Notes under the pieces: generated by a model
Seen by the model: only the letters and a program-made list of their open reading frames with translations
Database searches by the model: none
Told to the model about the DNA's origin: nothing
Shown here: in pieces, positions 7,534 through 16,455 of the stretch
Position numbering within the stretch: the first letter of the stretch is position 1
Layout of the letters: each line of letters begins with the position of its first letter
Translations under genes and position numbers: made by a program
Assembly (NCBI RefSeq): GCF_014203705.1
Contig: NZ_JACHJR010000001.1
Coordinates: 6,014,001 to 6,078,000 of the forward strand
DNA length: 64,000 nt
Origin: Kitasatospora gansuensis
GTDB taxonomy: Bacteria; Actinomycetota; Actinomycetes; Streptomycetales; Streptomycetaceae
Reading direction: 5' to 3'

Positions 7534-9651
7534 GTGCAGGCATCCCCGCACCCCCACCGGTGCCGATGGCCACGCCCGCTCCAGGCCTTGGCCGCCGCCG
7601 TCCTCGGCCTCGGCCTGATCGCCGCCGTGGCCGCCGGCACTCCCGGTCACGCCGATCCGCTGGGCCGGACGGCCCACCGCGCCACAGTGACGTTCCCCGT
7701 CCACGAGGCCTTCGACTCCGCCACCAACAGCGGGACCACCTCCGGCACGGTGACCTTCGACAACGGCTGGATGCGCCTCACCAGCGCCAGCGCCAGCCAG
7801 GCCGGCGCCTGGCAGACGAACGACTCCTTCCCGGCCGACCTGGGCATCATCGCCGAGTTCCAGTACGCCAGTTGGGGCGGCAGCACCTGGGACGGCAAGC
7901 GTGGCGACGGCATGGCCTTCTTCCTCGCCGACGGTGCGGCCACCCGTGGCACGGGCGCGCTCGGCGGAGCCCTGGGTTACGCGTGCGCCGGGACGACCAG
8001 CACGTGCAACACCAACGGCCTACCCGGGGCGTTCCTGGGCGTGGGCATCGACGAGTTCGGCAACTTCTCCTCCAACCTCATCGGCAACGGCGGACCGGGC
8101 GCGGCCACGAACAAGATCGTGGTGCGCGGCGGCGGCGACAAGAACACCGGCTACCGCTTCGGCACCAGCGCCAACGGTCCCGGCGGGTCGGTCGAGACCG
8201 GCAGCCGGGCCAAGCTGCGCACCATCCGGATCTCGCTGCTCCCCAAGGACAAGAAGCTGCTGCTGTCGCTCTGGTCCGACAGTGGACCGGGTACCACCCT
8301 GACGCAGCTGATCACCGACTTCGACATCAACACCATCACCGACCAGCCGAAGCTGCCCAGCACCCTGAGGGTGGGATTCTCGGCCAGCACCGGCGGGGCC
8401 ACCAACAACCACGAGATCGCCGACCTCACCATCAACGCACCAGCCAACCTCTCGATCGCCAAGACCGGCACCCCGGCCTCCGCCAAGGCCGGGGCCGACA
8501 GGGTGACCTACACCGTCACCGTCTCCAACGACGCGACCAACGACGTCACCGGTGCCCGCGTCCAGGACACCGTGCCCGGTCTGACCTCGGTCTCCTGGAC
8601 CTGCACCGCCTCCAGCGGCAGCACCTGCGGGCAGGCATCCGGCACCGGCAACACCATCGACACCACCGCCGACCTCAAACGCGGCGGCACCGCCACGTAC
8701 ACCGTGACCGGCACCGCCCCGACCTCGCCGACCACCCTGCGCAACACCGCCACCGTCACGGCGCCCAAGGACCGGACCGACCTCAACCCCGCCGACAACA
8801 CCGCCACCGCCGTCACCGAGATCACGGCCGGCCCGGCCGACATCACCACCGGCAAGGAGGCCCTCGGCAAGGGCCCGGTCATCCCCGGGCAGACCTTCGA
8901 CTACCGGATCACCACCACCAACCTCGGCCCGGCCGACACCACCAGGGCCGTCATGACGGACGTGCTGCCCAGCCCGCTGCTGTACGTCTCCGCCTCCCCG
9001 GGGTGCACCGCCGACGGGCGGAGGATCAGCTGCGGTCCGGTCGCCAACCTGGCGGCGGGGGCGGCGACCTCATGGACCGTCACCGTGCGGCTCGACCCGG
9101 CCTACGCGGGTGACGGCAGCGACGCCCGCAACACCGCGACCTCCGCCTCGGACGCCGTCGACCCGAAGGCCGACAACAACACGAGTGCCGCCACCGGGCC
9201 GCCGGGCGGCGTGGCGGCCGCCCAGGCGGACCTGGCGGCGGCCAAGAGCGCCGTCGGCACCACCCCAGTGGCCCCCGGCGAGACCTTCGACTACCGGGTG
9301 ACGGTCACCAACACCGGCCCTTCCCAGGCAGTCGGCGTCCGGGCGCTCGACCCGCTCCCGGTCACGCTGGCGTTCGTCTCATCCACCGACAAGTGCGGCT
9401 CCACGGGGCAGTCGGTGACCTGCACGAGCACCGACCCGCTCGCCCCCGGCGCCTCCAGGTCCTGGACGTTCACCGTGCGCCTGGACCCCGGCTACAAGGG
9501 CGACGGCACGGACGTCCGCAACACCGCCACGGCCGCCGCGACCACCGCCGACCCGGTGGCCGCGAACAACACCAGCCCGTCCGCCGGGCCGCCCGGCGGG
9601 ACCGTCCGTTCCCCGGAGGCGGACCTGGACTTCGGCAAGACCACTCCCTGA
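7534..9651 (+). CDS. secreted L-type-lectin-like protein with DUF11 repeats
   Basis: This is a 705-residue secreted protein. The GTG at 7534 is preferred because AAAGGGCAGGA precedes it; an ATG at 7504 overlapping the upstream stop is the alternative. After a signal peptide comes a legume-lectin-like beta-sandwich (about residues 50-300) with the GDGMAFFLADG strand, the G.LGGALGY loop and GVGIDEFGNFS, the usual core of bacterial L-type lectin domains. Three DUF11 modules follow, near residues 305, 450 and 580, the last two very close in sequence to modules in the flanking genes. There is no LPxTG motif or C-terminal helix. Likely a carbohydrate-binding surface or matrix protein; the ligand is unknown. 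Confidence 0.8.
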   Translation: MQASPHPHRCRWPRPLQALAAAVLGLGLIAAVAAGTPGHADPLGRTAHRATVTFPVHEAFDSATNSGTTSGTVTFDNGWMRLTSASASQAGAWQTNDSFPADLGIIAEFQYASWGGSTWDGKRGDGMAFFLADGAATRGTGALGGALGYACAGTTSTCNTNGLPGAFLGVGIDEFGNFSSNLIGNGGPGAATNKIVVRGGGDKNTGYRFGTSANGPGGSVETGSRAKLRTIRISLLPKDKKLLLSLWSDSGPGTTLTQLITDFDINTITDQPKLPSTLRVGFSASTGGATNNHEIADLTINAPANLSIAKTGTPASAKAGADRVTYTVTVSNDATNDVTGARVQDTVPGLTSVSWTCTASSGSTCGQASGTGNTIDTTADLKRGGTATYTVTGTAPTSPTTLRNTATVTAPKDRTDLNPADNTATAVTEITAGPADITTGKEALGKGPVIPGQTFDYRITTTNLGPADTTRAVMTDVLPSPLLYVSASPGCTADGRRISCGPVANLAAGAATSWTVTVRLDPAYAGDGSDARNTATSASDAVDPKADNNTSAATGPPGGVAAAQADLAAAKSAVGTTPVAPGETFDYRVTVTNTGPSQAVGVRALDPLPVTLAFVSSTDKCGSTGQSVTCTSTDPLAPGASRSWTFTVRLDPGYKGDGTDVRNTATAAATTADPVAANNTSPSAGPPGGTVRSPEADLDFGKTTP

Positions 9652-9701
9652 CGACCCGTCACCGGCCGTCGGCCGCTGACCCACCCGTGGAACAGGAACC
9701 G

Positions 9702-11765
9702 ATGCACACCACCACACCCACCTCACGCCGACGGTCGACCCGCCGGCTGACGGCCGGCGCGCTCACCGTGCTGCTGGCCCTGGGGCCGGCTGCCGCCGCG
9801 ACCGCAGCACGGCCGGCCGTGGCGCCCGGCGAGACCTTCACCTACACCCTGAGCACCAAGAACAAGGGCCCCTCGGTGGCCAAGAACGTCACCGCCAAGG
9901 ACACCCTGCCGGACGGCATCACCTTCGTCTCCTCCGACGACGGCTGCACGGCGGTGGGGCAGAAGGTCACCTGCGGGCCGGCGGCGGAGCTGGCGGTCGG
10001 CGCCACCAAGAGCTGGAGCATGGTGGTGCGGCTGAGCCCCTCGTACGAGGGCGACGGTTCGGACCTGGGCAACGTCGCCACCACCGCCTCGGACGCCCAC
10101 GACCCGGCCACGGGGAACAACACCAACCCACCGGTGCGGCCCGACGGTCCGTTCGACCGCAAGTCCGACCTCTCCACCACCAAGGCCGGGGTGGGCGCCG
10201 GGCCGGTCGTCCCGGGCACCGAGTTCGAGTACCTGATCACCACCACCAACCACGGGCCCTCGGACGCCCCGAACGCGATGGTCACCGACAAGCTGCCCGC
10301 CGGACTCACCTTCGTCTCCTCCGCGGACGGCTGCACCGCAACCAGCCAGGACGTGACCTGCGGGCCCGTCACGAAGCTGGCCGCCGGCGCCTCCACGGCC
10401 TGGAAGATCAAGGTCCTGCTGGCCGCCTCCTACCGGGGCGACGGCACCGACCTGAAGAACACCGCCACCTCCAAGTCCGACGCGGCGGACCCCGTCCCCG
10501 GGAACAACACCAGCAAGCCCGCCGACCTGCCCGGCGGACTCGGCGGCGCCGAGGCGGACCTCTCGGCCGTCAAGAAGGCCGGCTCCGACACCCCGGTGGC
10601 CCCCGGCGAGACCTTCGACTACCGGATCACGGCCACCAACAAGGGCCCCTCCGACGCCACCGTGGTGACCTCGACCGACAAGCTCCCGGCCATGCTGAGT
10701 TTCGTCTCCTCACCGAACGGGTGCACCGCCAACGGACAGACCGTCAGCTGCGGCCCGCAGCCGACCCTGGTCGCGGGCGACTCGCTGACCTGGACCCTCA
10801 AGGTGCGGATCGACCCCGGCTACAAGGGGGACGGCTCCGACATCCTCAACACCGCCACGGTGGCCTCCGCCACCAAGGACCCCGTCCCGGCCAACAACAC
10901 CAGCAACGCGGCCGGCCCGCCCGGCTCCAAGGTCAACCCCCCGACCGCGGACCTCGGCGTCACCAAGAAGGCGGTCGGCACCTCGGCGCCGACCCCCGGG
11001 GCGACCTTCGACTACCTGATCACCGTCGTCAACAACGGCCCCTCCGCCGACGCGTACGGCGTGACCCTCGCCGACAAGCTCCCCAAGGAGCTGATCTACG
11101 TCTCCTCCACCCCGGCCGGCTGCACCGAGACCGGCACGGTGGTGACCTGCAAGCGGCCCACCCCGCTGAAGGTCGGCGAGAGCGAGCAGTACGTGCTGAC
11201 CGTCAAGCTCGACCCCGCCTACCGGGGCGACGGCAGCGCGATCAAGAACAGCGCCAAGGTCACCGCCGACAACATCGACCCCAAGACCGACAACGACAGC
11301 TCCACCACCGGCCTGCCCGACGGCAAGGCCGGCGACCCCCGGGCGGACGTCTCCACCGCGAAGGAGACCGTCACGACCACGCCGATCGCCCCCGGCGAGA
11401 CGTTCCAGTACGCGGTGACCGCCACCGACAACGGCCCCTCCGACGCCCTCGGCGTGACGATCAGCGACACCCTCCCCGCCCAACTGCTCTTCGTCTCCTC
11501 GGCGGACGGCTGCACCGCCTCCGGACAGGTCGTCAGCTGCGGACCGGCCGCCATCGCCTCCGGCACCTCGCACCGCTGGGTGTTCACCGTCCGACTCGAC
11601 CCGGCCTACAGCGGCAACGGCTCCGACATCCGCAACATCGCCAAGGCCACGGCCACCACCGAGGACCCCGTCCCCGACAACAACACCAGCAACGCGGCCG
11701 GCCCGCCCGGCAACCTCGTCAGGGGCCCGGAAGCCGACCTGGAGATCGACAAGGTGCCCTCCTGA
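9702..11765 (+). CDS. secreted five-repeat DUF11 protein
   Basis: This 687-residue protein consists of an Arg-rich signal peptide (about residues 1-37) followed by five DUF11-type modules beginning near residues 42, 170, 300, 431 and 562, so the period is ~131 residues (~393 bp). Each module carries PG..F.Y, a N.GPS turn, a Cys pair (GCTA..V.C) and a NNTS end. There is no anchor at the C-terminus. ATG at 9702 has AGGAA six bases upstream. It is the last gene of the operon, 50 bp after the lectin-like gene, and is followed by a strong hairpin. Probably a structural or adhesive extracellular protein. Confidence 0.8.
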   Translation: MHTTTPTSRRRSTRRLTAGALTVLLALGPAAAATAARPAVAPGETFTYTLSTKNKGPSVAKNVTAKDTLPDGITFVSSDDGCTAVGQKVTCGPAAELAVGATKSWSMVVRLSPSYEGDGSDLGNVATTASDAHDPATGNNTNPPVRPDGPFDRKSDLSTTKAGVGAGPVVPGTEFEYLITTTNHGPSDAPNAMVTDKLPAGLTFVSSADGCTATSQDVTCGPVTKLAAGASTAWKIKVLLAASYRGDGTDLKNTATSKSDAADPVPGNNTSKPADLPGGLGGAEADLSAVKKAGSDTPVAPGETFDYRITATNKGPSDATVVTSTDKLPAMLSFVSSPNGCTANGQTVSCGPQPTLVAGDSLTWTLKVRIDPGYKGDGSDILNTATVASATKDPVPANNTSNAAGPPGSKVNPPTADLGVTKKAVGTSAPTPGATFDYLITVVNNGPSADAYGVTLADKLPKELIYVSSTPAGCTETGTVVTCKRPTPLKVGESEQYVLTVKLDPAYRGDGSAIKNSAKVTADNIDPKTDNDSSTTGLPDGKAGDPRADVSTAKETVTTTPIAPGETFQYAVTATDNGPSDALGVTISDTLPAQLLFVSSADGCTASGQVVSCGPAAIASGTSHRWVFTVRLDPAYSGNGSDIRNIAKATATTEDPVPDNNTSNAAGPPGNLVRGPEADLEIDKVPS

Positions 11766-11775
11766 CGGCCCCGGC

Positions 11776-11801
11776 TCCCTGGGCCGACCTCGGCCCAGGG
11801 A
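11776..11801 (+). terminator. terminator of the surface-protein operon
   Basis: A perfect 12-bp inverted repeat (TCCCTGGGCCGA with its complement) with a two-base nominal loop begins 10 bases after the stop of the five-repeat gene. No T-tract, as is common for actinomycete terminators. Confidence 0.75.
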
Positions 11802-12005
11802 TAGCGCTGCGGCTTTGGGGGTACAGCTCGAACTCGGCGCGGCGCAACAAGATCCTCGGTACCGGCTTCCCTTCTGGCGAGGGTCACCTGTCGGCCAGGC
11901 ACAAAAGAAGCTGATGGGCTCGGTCGCTCTGCGGGTCCGTTCTCCGTTTCACTCTCATTTCACATCGCGAGCCGTTGGACGGTCGACGGCGGGTTCGAAG
12001 ACAGC

Positions 12006-12075
12006 GTTTCCGCAGGCCAGGAGGGTGCTGACCTGCGGAAACGATGAGAGATCAACCTGCATTTCCGCAGGTCAG
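12006..12075. repeat. three copies of a 15-bp motif downstream of glnA
   Basis: The motif TTTCCGCAGGYCAG occurs at 12007-12020 (direct), 12028-12041 (inverted) and 12062-12075 (direct). The first two form a 15-bp hairpin with one mismatch (arms 12006-12020 and 12028-12042), which could terminate glnA on the minus strand. The third copy lies immediately beside the glnA stop codon. The rest of 11802-12083 holds no convincing gene. Confidence 0.6.
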
Positions 12076-12083
12076 AGGGGGTC

Positions 12084-13496
12084 CTACAGGTCGTAGTACA
12101 GCTCGAACTCGTGCGGGTGCGGCCGGAGCGCGATCGGGGCGATCTCGTTGGTGCGCTTGAAGTCGATCCAGGTCTCGATCAGGTCCGGGGTGAAGACGCC
12201 GCCCGCGAGGAGGTACTCGTGGTCGGCCTCCAGGGCTTCCAGGACGGCGCCGAGGGAGGCGGGGACCTGGGGGACGGAGGCGTGCTCGTCGGGGGCGAGC
12301 TCGTAGAGGTCCTTGTCGACCGGCTCGAGGGGCTCGATCTTGTTCTTGATGCCGTCGAGGCCGGCCATCAGCATGGCGGCGAAGGCGAGGTAGGGGTTGG
12401 AGGAGGGGTCGGGCGCGCGGAACTCGATGCGCTTGGCCTTGGCGTTGGAGCCGGTGATCGGGATCCGGATCGCGGCGGAGCGGTTGCGCTGGGAGTAGAC
12501 CAGGTTGACCGGGGCCTCGAAGCCGGGGACCAGGCGGTGGTACGAGTTCACCGAGGGGTTGGTGAAGGCGAGCAGCGAGGGGGCGTGCTTGAGCAGGCCG
12601 CCGATGTAGTAGCGGGCGGTGTCGGAGAGGCCCGCGTAGCCCTGCTCGTCGTAGAAGAGCGGGGAGCCCTCGGTCCACAGCGACTGGTGGACGTGCATGC
12701 CCGAGCCGTTGTCGCCGAAGATCGGCTTCGGCATGAAGGTGGCGGTCTTGCCGTTCCGCCAGGCGACGTTCTTGATGATGTACTTGAACAGCATCAGGTC
12801 GTCGGCGGCGTGCAGCAGGGTGTTGAACTTGTAGTTGATCTCGGCCTGCCCGGCGGTGCCCACCTCGTGGTGCTGGCGCTCGACCTCGAGGCCGGCGGCG
12901 GAGAGCTCGAGGGACATCTCGGCGCGCAGGTCGGCGAAGTGGTCGACCGGCGGGATCGGGAAGTAGCCGCCCTTGTACTTGACCTTGTAGCCACGGGCGT
13001 CGCCCTCGGCGGAGCCGGAGTTCCAGGCGCCGGCCTCGGAGTCGATGTGGTAGTACGAGGCGTTCGCGCTGGTCTCGAAGCGGACCGAGTCGAAGACGTA
13101 GAACTCGGCCTCGGGCCCGAAGTAGGCGGTGTCGGCGATGCCGGAGGAGGCGAGGTAGGCCTCGGCCTTCTTGGCGACGTTGCGCGGGTCGCGGCTGTAG
13201 GCCTCGCCGGTGATCGGGTCCTGGATGAAGAAGTTGATGTTGAGGTGCTTCTCCTTCCGGAACGGGTCGAGCCTGGCGGTGGTCAGGTCCGGGACGAGCG
13301 CCATGTCGGACTCGTGGATGGCCTGGAAACCGCGGATCGACGAGCCGTCGAACATCAGGGTCTCGGACGGGTCGAAGGTCGCCGCAGGCACTGAGAAGTG
13401 CTGCATGACGCCCGGCAGGTCGCAGAACCTCACGTCGACGAACTTGATGTCGTTGTCCGCGATGTACTGCTTGACCTCGGCGGCGTTGTTGAACAT
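12084..13496 (-). CDS. glnA: type I glutamine synthetase
   Basis: Glutamine synthetase condenses ammonium and glutamate with ATP and works as a cytoplasmic dodecamer. The 470-residue length is typical of the GSI-beta class. Visible features include the beta-Grasp N-terminal domain ([18 protein letters not shown]), the active-site [11 protein letters not shown] strand, [25 protein letters not shown], and the adenylylation-site tyrosine near residue 398 in [10 protein letters not shown]. Activity is therefore probably controlled by GlnE in addition to transcription. Start ATG at 13496 has GAGGAGG just upstream. The gene is preceded by a GlnR operator at 13545-13582. Identification is firm. Confidence 0.97.
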   Translation of the reverse strand: MFNNAAEVKQYIADNDIKFVDVRFCDLPGVMQHFSVPAATFDPSETLMFDGSSIRGFQAIHESDMALVPDLTTARLDPFRKEKHLNINFFIQDPITGEAYSRDPRNVAKKAEAYLASSGIADTAYFGPEAEFYVFDSVRFETSANASYYHIDSEAGAWNSGSAEGDARGYKVKYKGGYFPIPPVDHFADLRAEMSLELSAAGLEVERQHHEVGTAGQAEINYKFNTLLHAADDLMLFKYIIKNVAWRNGKTATFMPKPIFGDNGSGMHVHQSLWTEGSPLFYDEQGYAGLSDTARYYIGGLLKHAPSLLAFTNPSVNSYHRLVPGFEAPVNLVYSQRNRSAAIRIPITGSNAKAKRIEFRAPDPSSNPYLAFAAMLMAGLDGIKNKIEPLEPVDKDLYELAPDEHASVPQVPASLGAVLEALEADHEYLLAGGVFTPDLIETWIDFKRTNEIAPIALRPHPHEFELYYDL

Positions 13497-13544
13497 CCAT
13501 CCTCCTCAGCGGGCCGTGTGGTGGCTCACCCTAGGAATGTGCCG

Positions 13545-13582
13545 TTTCCGGTTGGTGACTCCACCGTTTCCTGAATGTTAAC
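13545..13582 (-). promoter_or_regulatory. GlnR operator of glnA
   Basis: Read on the minus strand, the sites are TTAAC, GAAAC, GTCAC and GAAAC, each separated by exactly six bases (11-bp period). This is the a1-b1-a2-b2 half-site arrangement known for the nitrogen regulator GlnR in Streptomyces. It lies ~50-85 bp upstream of the glnA ATG. Assignment is from the known consensus. Confidence 0.85.
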
Positions 13583-13754
13583 CACCCTGCTCCGGCGGGC
13601 GGCAAACGCATACGGTTCCGGGCAAAACGCCACCCCTGCGGAGGGGGTGTCCGAGAAGTGGTCTGGACCACTCCGGAAGCCCGCTCGGAGCGGAATCACC
13701 CGTACGGGGGGAGGGGCCCGAAGATCGTCCGCACTGCCCGGATAGTGTGGATTC

Positions 13755-14222
13755 GTGGACACCAGAGATGCGTTGGGATCGTGGATCGACGGCCCTAAGA
13801 CCGCCGCCGAGCGGATGGGTGCCGACTTCGGCTACCGCGGCGAGCGCCTCGGCCTGCCCAAGGAGGGCCCCGGTGCGCTGGCCGGCCCCGGGCGGCGGAT
13901 CGGTGCACTGTTCGTCGACGGCTGGCTGTGCAGCCTGGTGGCGTACGGGCTGGTGAGCCAGGGCGTCGCGGCGAGCGCCAACATGTGGTCCACGCCGCTG
14001 TTCTACGTCATCACGGTGCTGCTGCTGGCCACCACCGGCACCACGGTCGGCAAGCGGCTGTTCGGGCTGCGGGTGGTCCGGCTGGACGGCGGCCGGGCGT
14101 CCATCCCGCAGGTGCTGCTGCGCACCCTGCTGCTCTGCCTGGTGGTCCCGGCCGTGGTCTGGGACCGGGACACCCGGGGTCTGCACGACAAGGCGGTCGG
14201 CACCGTCGAGGTCCGGATCTAA
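13755..14222 (+). CDS. RDD-family membrane protein
   Basis: This 155-residue protein has a soluble N-terminal ~50 residues, then an RDD domain: GRRIGALFVDG contains the defining Arg and Asp, three hydrophobic helices follow (about residues 55-75, 83-100 and 125-140), and the WDRDTRGLHDKAVGT end is typical of the family. Function of RDD proteins is mostly unknown; some are ion antiporters. It starts at GTG and is divergent from glnA, sharing a ~258-bp regulatory region that contains the GlnR boxes, so nitrogen control of this gene is possible but not shown. Confidence 0.85.
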   Translation: MDTRDALGSWIDGPKTAAERMGADFGYRGERLGLPKEGPGALAGPGRRIGALFVDGWLCSLVAYGLVSQGVAASANMWSTPLFYVITVLLLATTGTTVGKRLFGLRVVRLDGGRASIPQVLLRTLLLCLVVPAVVWDRDTRGLHDKAVGTVEVRI

Positions 14223-14242
14223 TCCTGGTGCCGGACAGTCGA

Positions 14243-14277
14243 ACGGCCCCGCCGCGAGAGTCTCGCGGCGGGGCCGT
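14243..14277. terminator. bidirectional terminator hairpin
   Basis: A perfect 17-bp stem (arms 14243-14259 and 14261-14277) lies between the convergent RDD gene and the DUF4191 gene and can serve both. Confidence 0.8.
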
Positions 14278-14298
14278 GGTGTGTCGGTGGGGGAGCGG

Positions 14299-14997
14299 TC
14301 AGCGGACCTGGCCGCCCTTGGGCATCCGGGCGCCCTTGGGCATCGGGCCCTTGGGGATCGGCGCCTTGGAGAGCAGGTCGCCCAGGGCGCGCAGCCGGTC
14401 GTTGGTCTCGGTGACCTGGCCCGGGGTGATCGCGCGCGGCAGGCGCATCAGGTGCACCTGGAGCTTCTTCAGCGGCACCTCGCCCTCGCCGTTGCCCACC
14501 ACGATGTCGTGCACCGGGATGTCGCCGACCACGCGGGCCATCTTCTTCTTTTCCGCCGCCAGCAGGCCGCGGACCCGGTTCGGGTTGCCCTCGCCGATCA
14601 GCGCGATGCCGGGACGGCCGATCGCACGGTAGACCGCGTCCTGGTTACGGGTGACCGCGACCGGGGTCGGGTTGGCGCTCCAGCCGCGGCGGATGTTGTT
14701 CAGCACGGCCGCGACGGCGCCCGGCTGACCCTCCATCTGACCGAAGGCCGCCTTCTCGGCGCGCCGCCCGAAGACGATCGCCATGGCCAGGAAGCCCACG
14801 ATGAAGCCGAGAACACCCAGGTAGATCGGGTGGTCGATCACAAAGCCGATGGCGAGGAACACGCCGAAGGTGATGAGGCCGACGGCCGCGATGATCAGGC
14901 CGATCTTGGTGTCGACCTTCTTGGTCATTGTGTACGCCTGGCGGATCTGACTGAGCCGCCCAGGGGTATCCGATTTTTGCCTCGCCATAACGCTCAT
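14299..14997 (-). CDS. DUF4191 membrane protein
   Basis: This protein of ~232 residues has two adjacent transmembrane helices after a short basic N-terminus (GLIIAAVGLITFGVFLAIGF and YLGVLGFIVGFLAMAIVF). A soluble domain with FGRRAEKAAFGQMEGQPGA and GLLAAEKKKMARVVGD, characteristic of DUF4191, follows. The C-terminal tail is Lys/Gly/Pro-rich (KGPMPKGARMPKGG). The start is uncertain: ATG at 14997 or 14988, neither with a clear RBS. It sits next to lipA in actinomycetes by conserved synteny; the molecular role is unknown. Confidence 0.85.
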   Translation of the reverse strand: MSVMARQKSDTPGRLSQIRQAYTMTKKVDTKIGLIIAAVGLITFGVFLAIGFVIDHPIYLGVLGFIVGFLAMAIVFGRRAEKAAFGQMEGQPGAVAAVLNNIRRGWSANPTPVAVTRNQDAVYRAIGRPGIALIGEGNPNRVRGLLAAEKKKMARVVGDIPVHDIVVGNGEGEVPLKKLQVHLMRLPRAITPGQVTETNDRLRALGDLLSKAPIPKGPMPKGARMPKGGQVR

Positions 14998-15074
14998 GGT
15001 ACGTGGCGGGGGCACGGGATATCCAAGGGCGCCCCCAAACTGCAACCCGGACGCGCCCCGGGGCCGGCGGTAGC

Positions 15075-15254
15075 TCAGGCCCGGCGCAGCGCACCCGGCT
15101 GCTCGGCCGGGAAGAGCGCGGCGGCCTCGGACCGGTCGGCGGCGTGTCGGCGGTTCTCGCAGACGGCCGACCAGGCGTTCCGGCGGGCCCGCTGCTGACC
15201 ACCCGCCAGGAGCAGCCGCTCGGTGCGCCGCAGGGCGTGGACCAGGATCGACAT
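15075..15254 (-). CDS. small conserved-looking protein beside lipA
   Basis: This 59-residue protein (starts MSILVHALRRTERLLLAGGQ) has a strong RBS, GGGGGAGG, eight bases before the ATG. It is basic in the first half, with a likely amphipathic helix and one Cys. Its position between lipA and the DUF4191 gene matches a small hypothetical gene I recall at the same place in S. coelicolor. No function is known. Confidence 0.6.
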   Translation of the reverse strand: MSILVHALRRTERLLLAGGQQRARRNAWSAVCENRRHAADRSEAAALFPAEQPGALRRA

Positions 15255-15332
15255 GTGCCCAGCCTCCCCCGGAGGTGTTACCGGGCGGTGACCTGCCGGT
15301 CAAAGCCGGATGAAAGGTAGCCGGATGACAGA

Positions 15333-15369
15333 CCGGGGCCGGGACCTGAGATCCACGTCCCGGCCCCGG
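15333..15369. terminator. terminator downstream of lipA
   Basis: A perfect 13-bp GC-rich stem (arms 15333-15345 and 15357-15369, 11-base loop) lies 11 bases beyond the lipA stop on the minus strand. Confidence 0.75.
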
Positions 15370-15379
15370 CTCAAGCAGG

Positions 15380-16333
15380 TCAGACGCCCGCGCGCTCGCG
15401 GTGCTCCAGCGCCTGGCGGTACAGCCGCCCGGCCCGGTACGAGGAGCGGACCAGCGGGCCCGACATGACGCCGGCGAAGCCCAGCTCCTCGGCCTCCTGC
15501 TGGAGCTCGACGAACTCGTGCGGCTTCACCCAGCGCTCGACGGGGTGGTGCCGCACCGACGGCCGCAGGTACTGGGTGATGGTGATCAGCTCGCAGCCCG
15601 CACCCACCAGGTCGGCCAGCGCCTGGCTGACCTCCTCGCGGGTCTCGCCCATACCCAGGATCAGGTTGGACTTGGTCACCAGACCGGCCGCGCGGGCCTG
15701 GGTGATGACGTCCAGCGAGCGCTCGTAGCGGAACGCCGGGCGGATCCGCTTGAAGATCCGCGGCACCGTCTCGACGTTGTGCGCCAGCACCTCGGGGCGG
15801 GACGAGAAGACCTCGGCCAGCTGCTCGGGCACCGCGTTGAAGTCCGGGATCAGCAGCTCGACGCCGGTACGGCCGGTCTCCCGGCCCGCCGTCAGCGCGT
15901 GCACCTGGCGGACCGTCTCGGCGTACAGCCAGGCCCCGCCGTCCGGCAGGTCGTCACGGGCGACACCGGTGATGGTGGCGTAGTTCAGGTCCATCGTGAC
16001 GATCGACTCGGCGACCCGGCGCGGCTCGTCCCGGTCGAAGTCGGCGGGCTTGCCGGTGTCGATCTGGCAGAAGTCGCAGCGGCGGGTGCACTGGTCACCG
16101 CCGATCAGGAAGGTCGCCTCGCGGTCCTCCCAGCACTCGAAGATGTTGGGGCAGCCGGCCTCCTGACAGACCGTGTGCAGCCCCTCCTTCTTCACCAGGG
16201 CGTGAAGCGAGTTGTACTCGGGGCCCATCTTGGCCCGGGTCTTGATCCACTCGGGCTTCCGCTCGATGGGGGTCTCGCTGTTGCGGACCTCCAGGCGGAG
16301 GAGCTTCCTGCCGTCGGGCGCGACAGCGGACAC
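15380..16333 (-). CDS. lipA: lipoyl synthase
   Basis: This radical-SAM enzyme inserts two sulfurs into octanoylated lipoyl domains. The 317-residue protein shows both [4Fe-4S] sites: the auxiliary sacrificed cluster at C56/C61/C67 ([12 protein letters not shown]) and the radical-SAM triad at C82/C86/C89 (CTRRCDFC). The C-terminal [11 protein letters not shown] carries the conserved RSSY motif with the serine that binds the auxiliary cluster. It follows lipB in the same direction ~120 bp away. Substrates encoded here include the two-lipoyl E2 (sucB). Identification is firm. Confidence 0.97.
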   Translation of the reverse strand: MSAVAPDGRKLLRLEVRNSETPIERKPEWIKTRAKMGPEYNSLHALVKKEGLHTVCQEAGCPNIFECWEDREATFLIGGDQCTRRCDFCQIDTGKPADFDRDEPRRVAESIVTMDLNYATITGVARDDLPDGGAWLYAETVRQVHALTAGRETGRTGVELLIPDFNAVPEQLAEVFSSRPEVLAHNVETVPRIFKRIRPAFRYERSLDVITQARAAGLVTKSNLILGMGETREEVSQALADLVGAGCELITITQYLRPSVRHHPVERWVKPHEFVELQQEAEELGFAGVMSGPLVRSSYRAGRLYRQALEHRERAGV

Positions 16334-16455
16334 GTGCGACTCCTAGAACTAGACGGGGTACCCCCAGGGTACGCCTGTGCTTATGGGGCTTGTACCGGGC
16401 CTGCACCCTGCATTCGCAGGGGGCACAGCGCCCCGGTGGCGCTGCACATTCCCGC

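Noticed and set aside
12111-13394. Long plus-strand open frame opposite glnA
   Set aside because: Gly/Val/Asp-rich shadow of the glnA coding strand with no RBS; such frames occur opposite most genes here.
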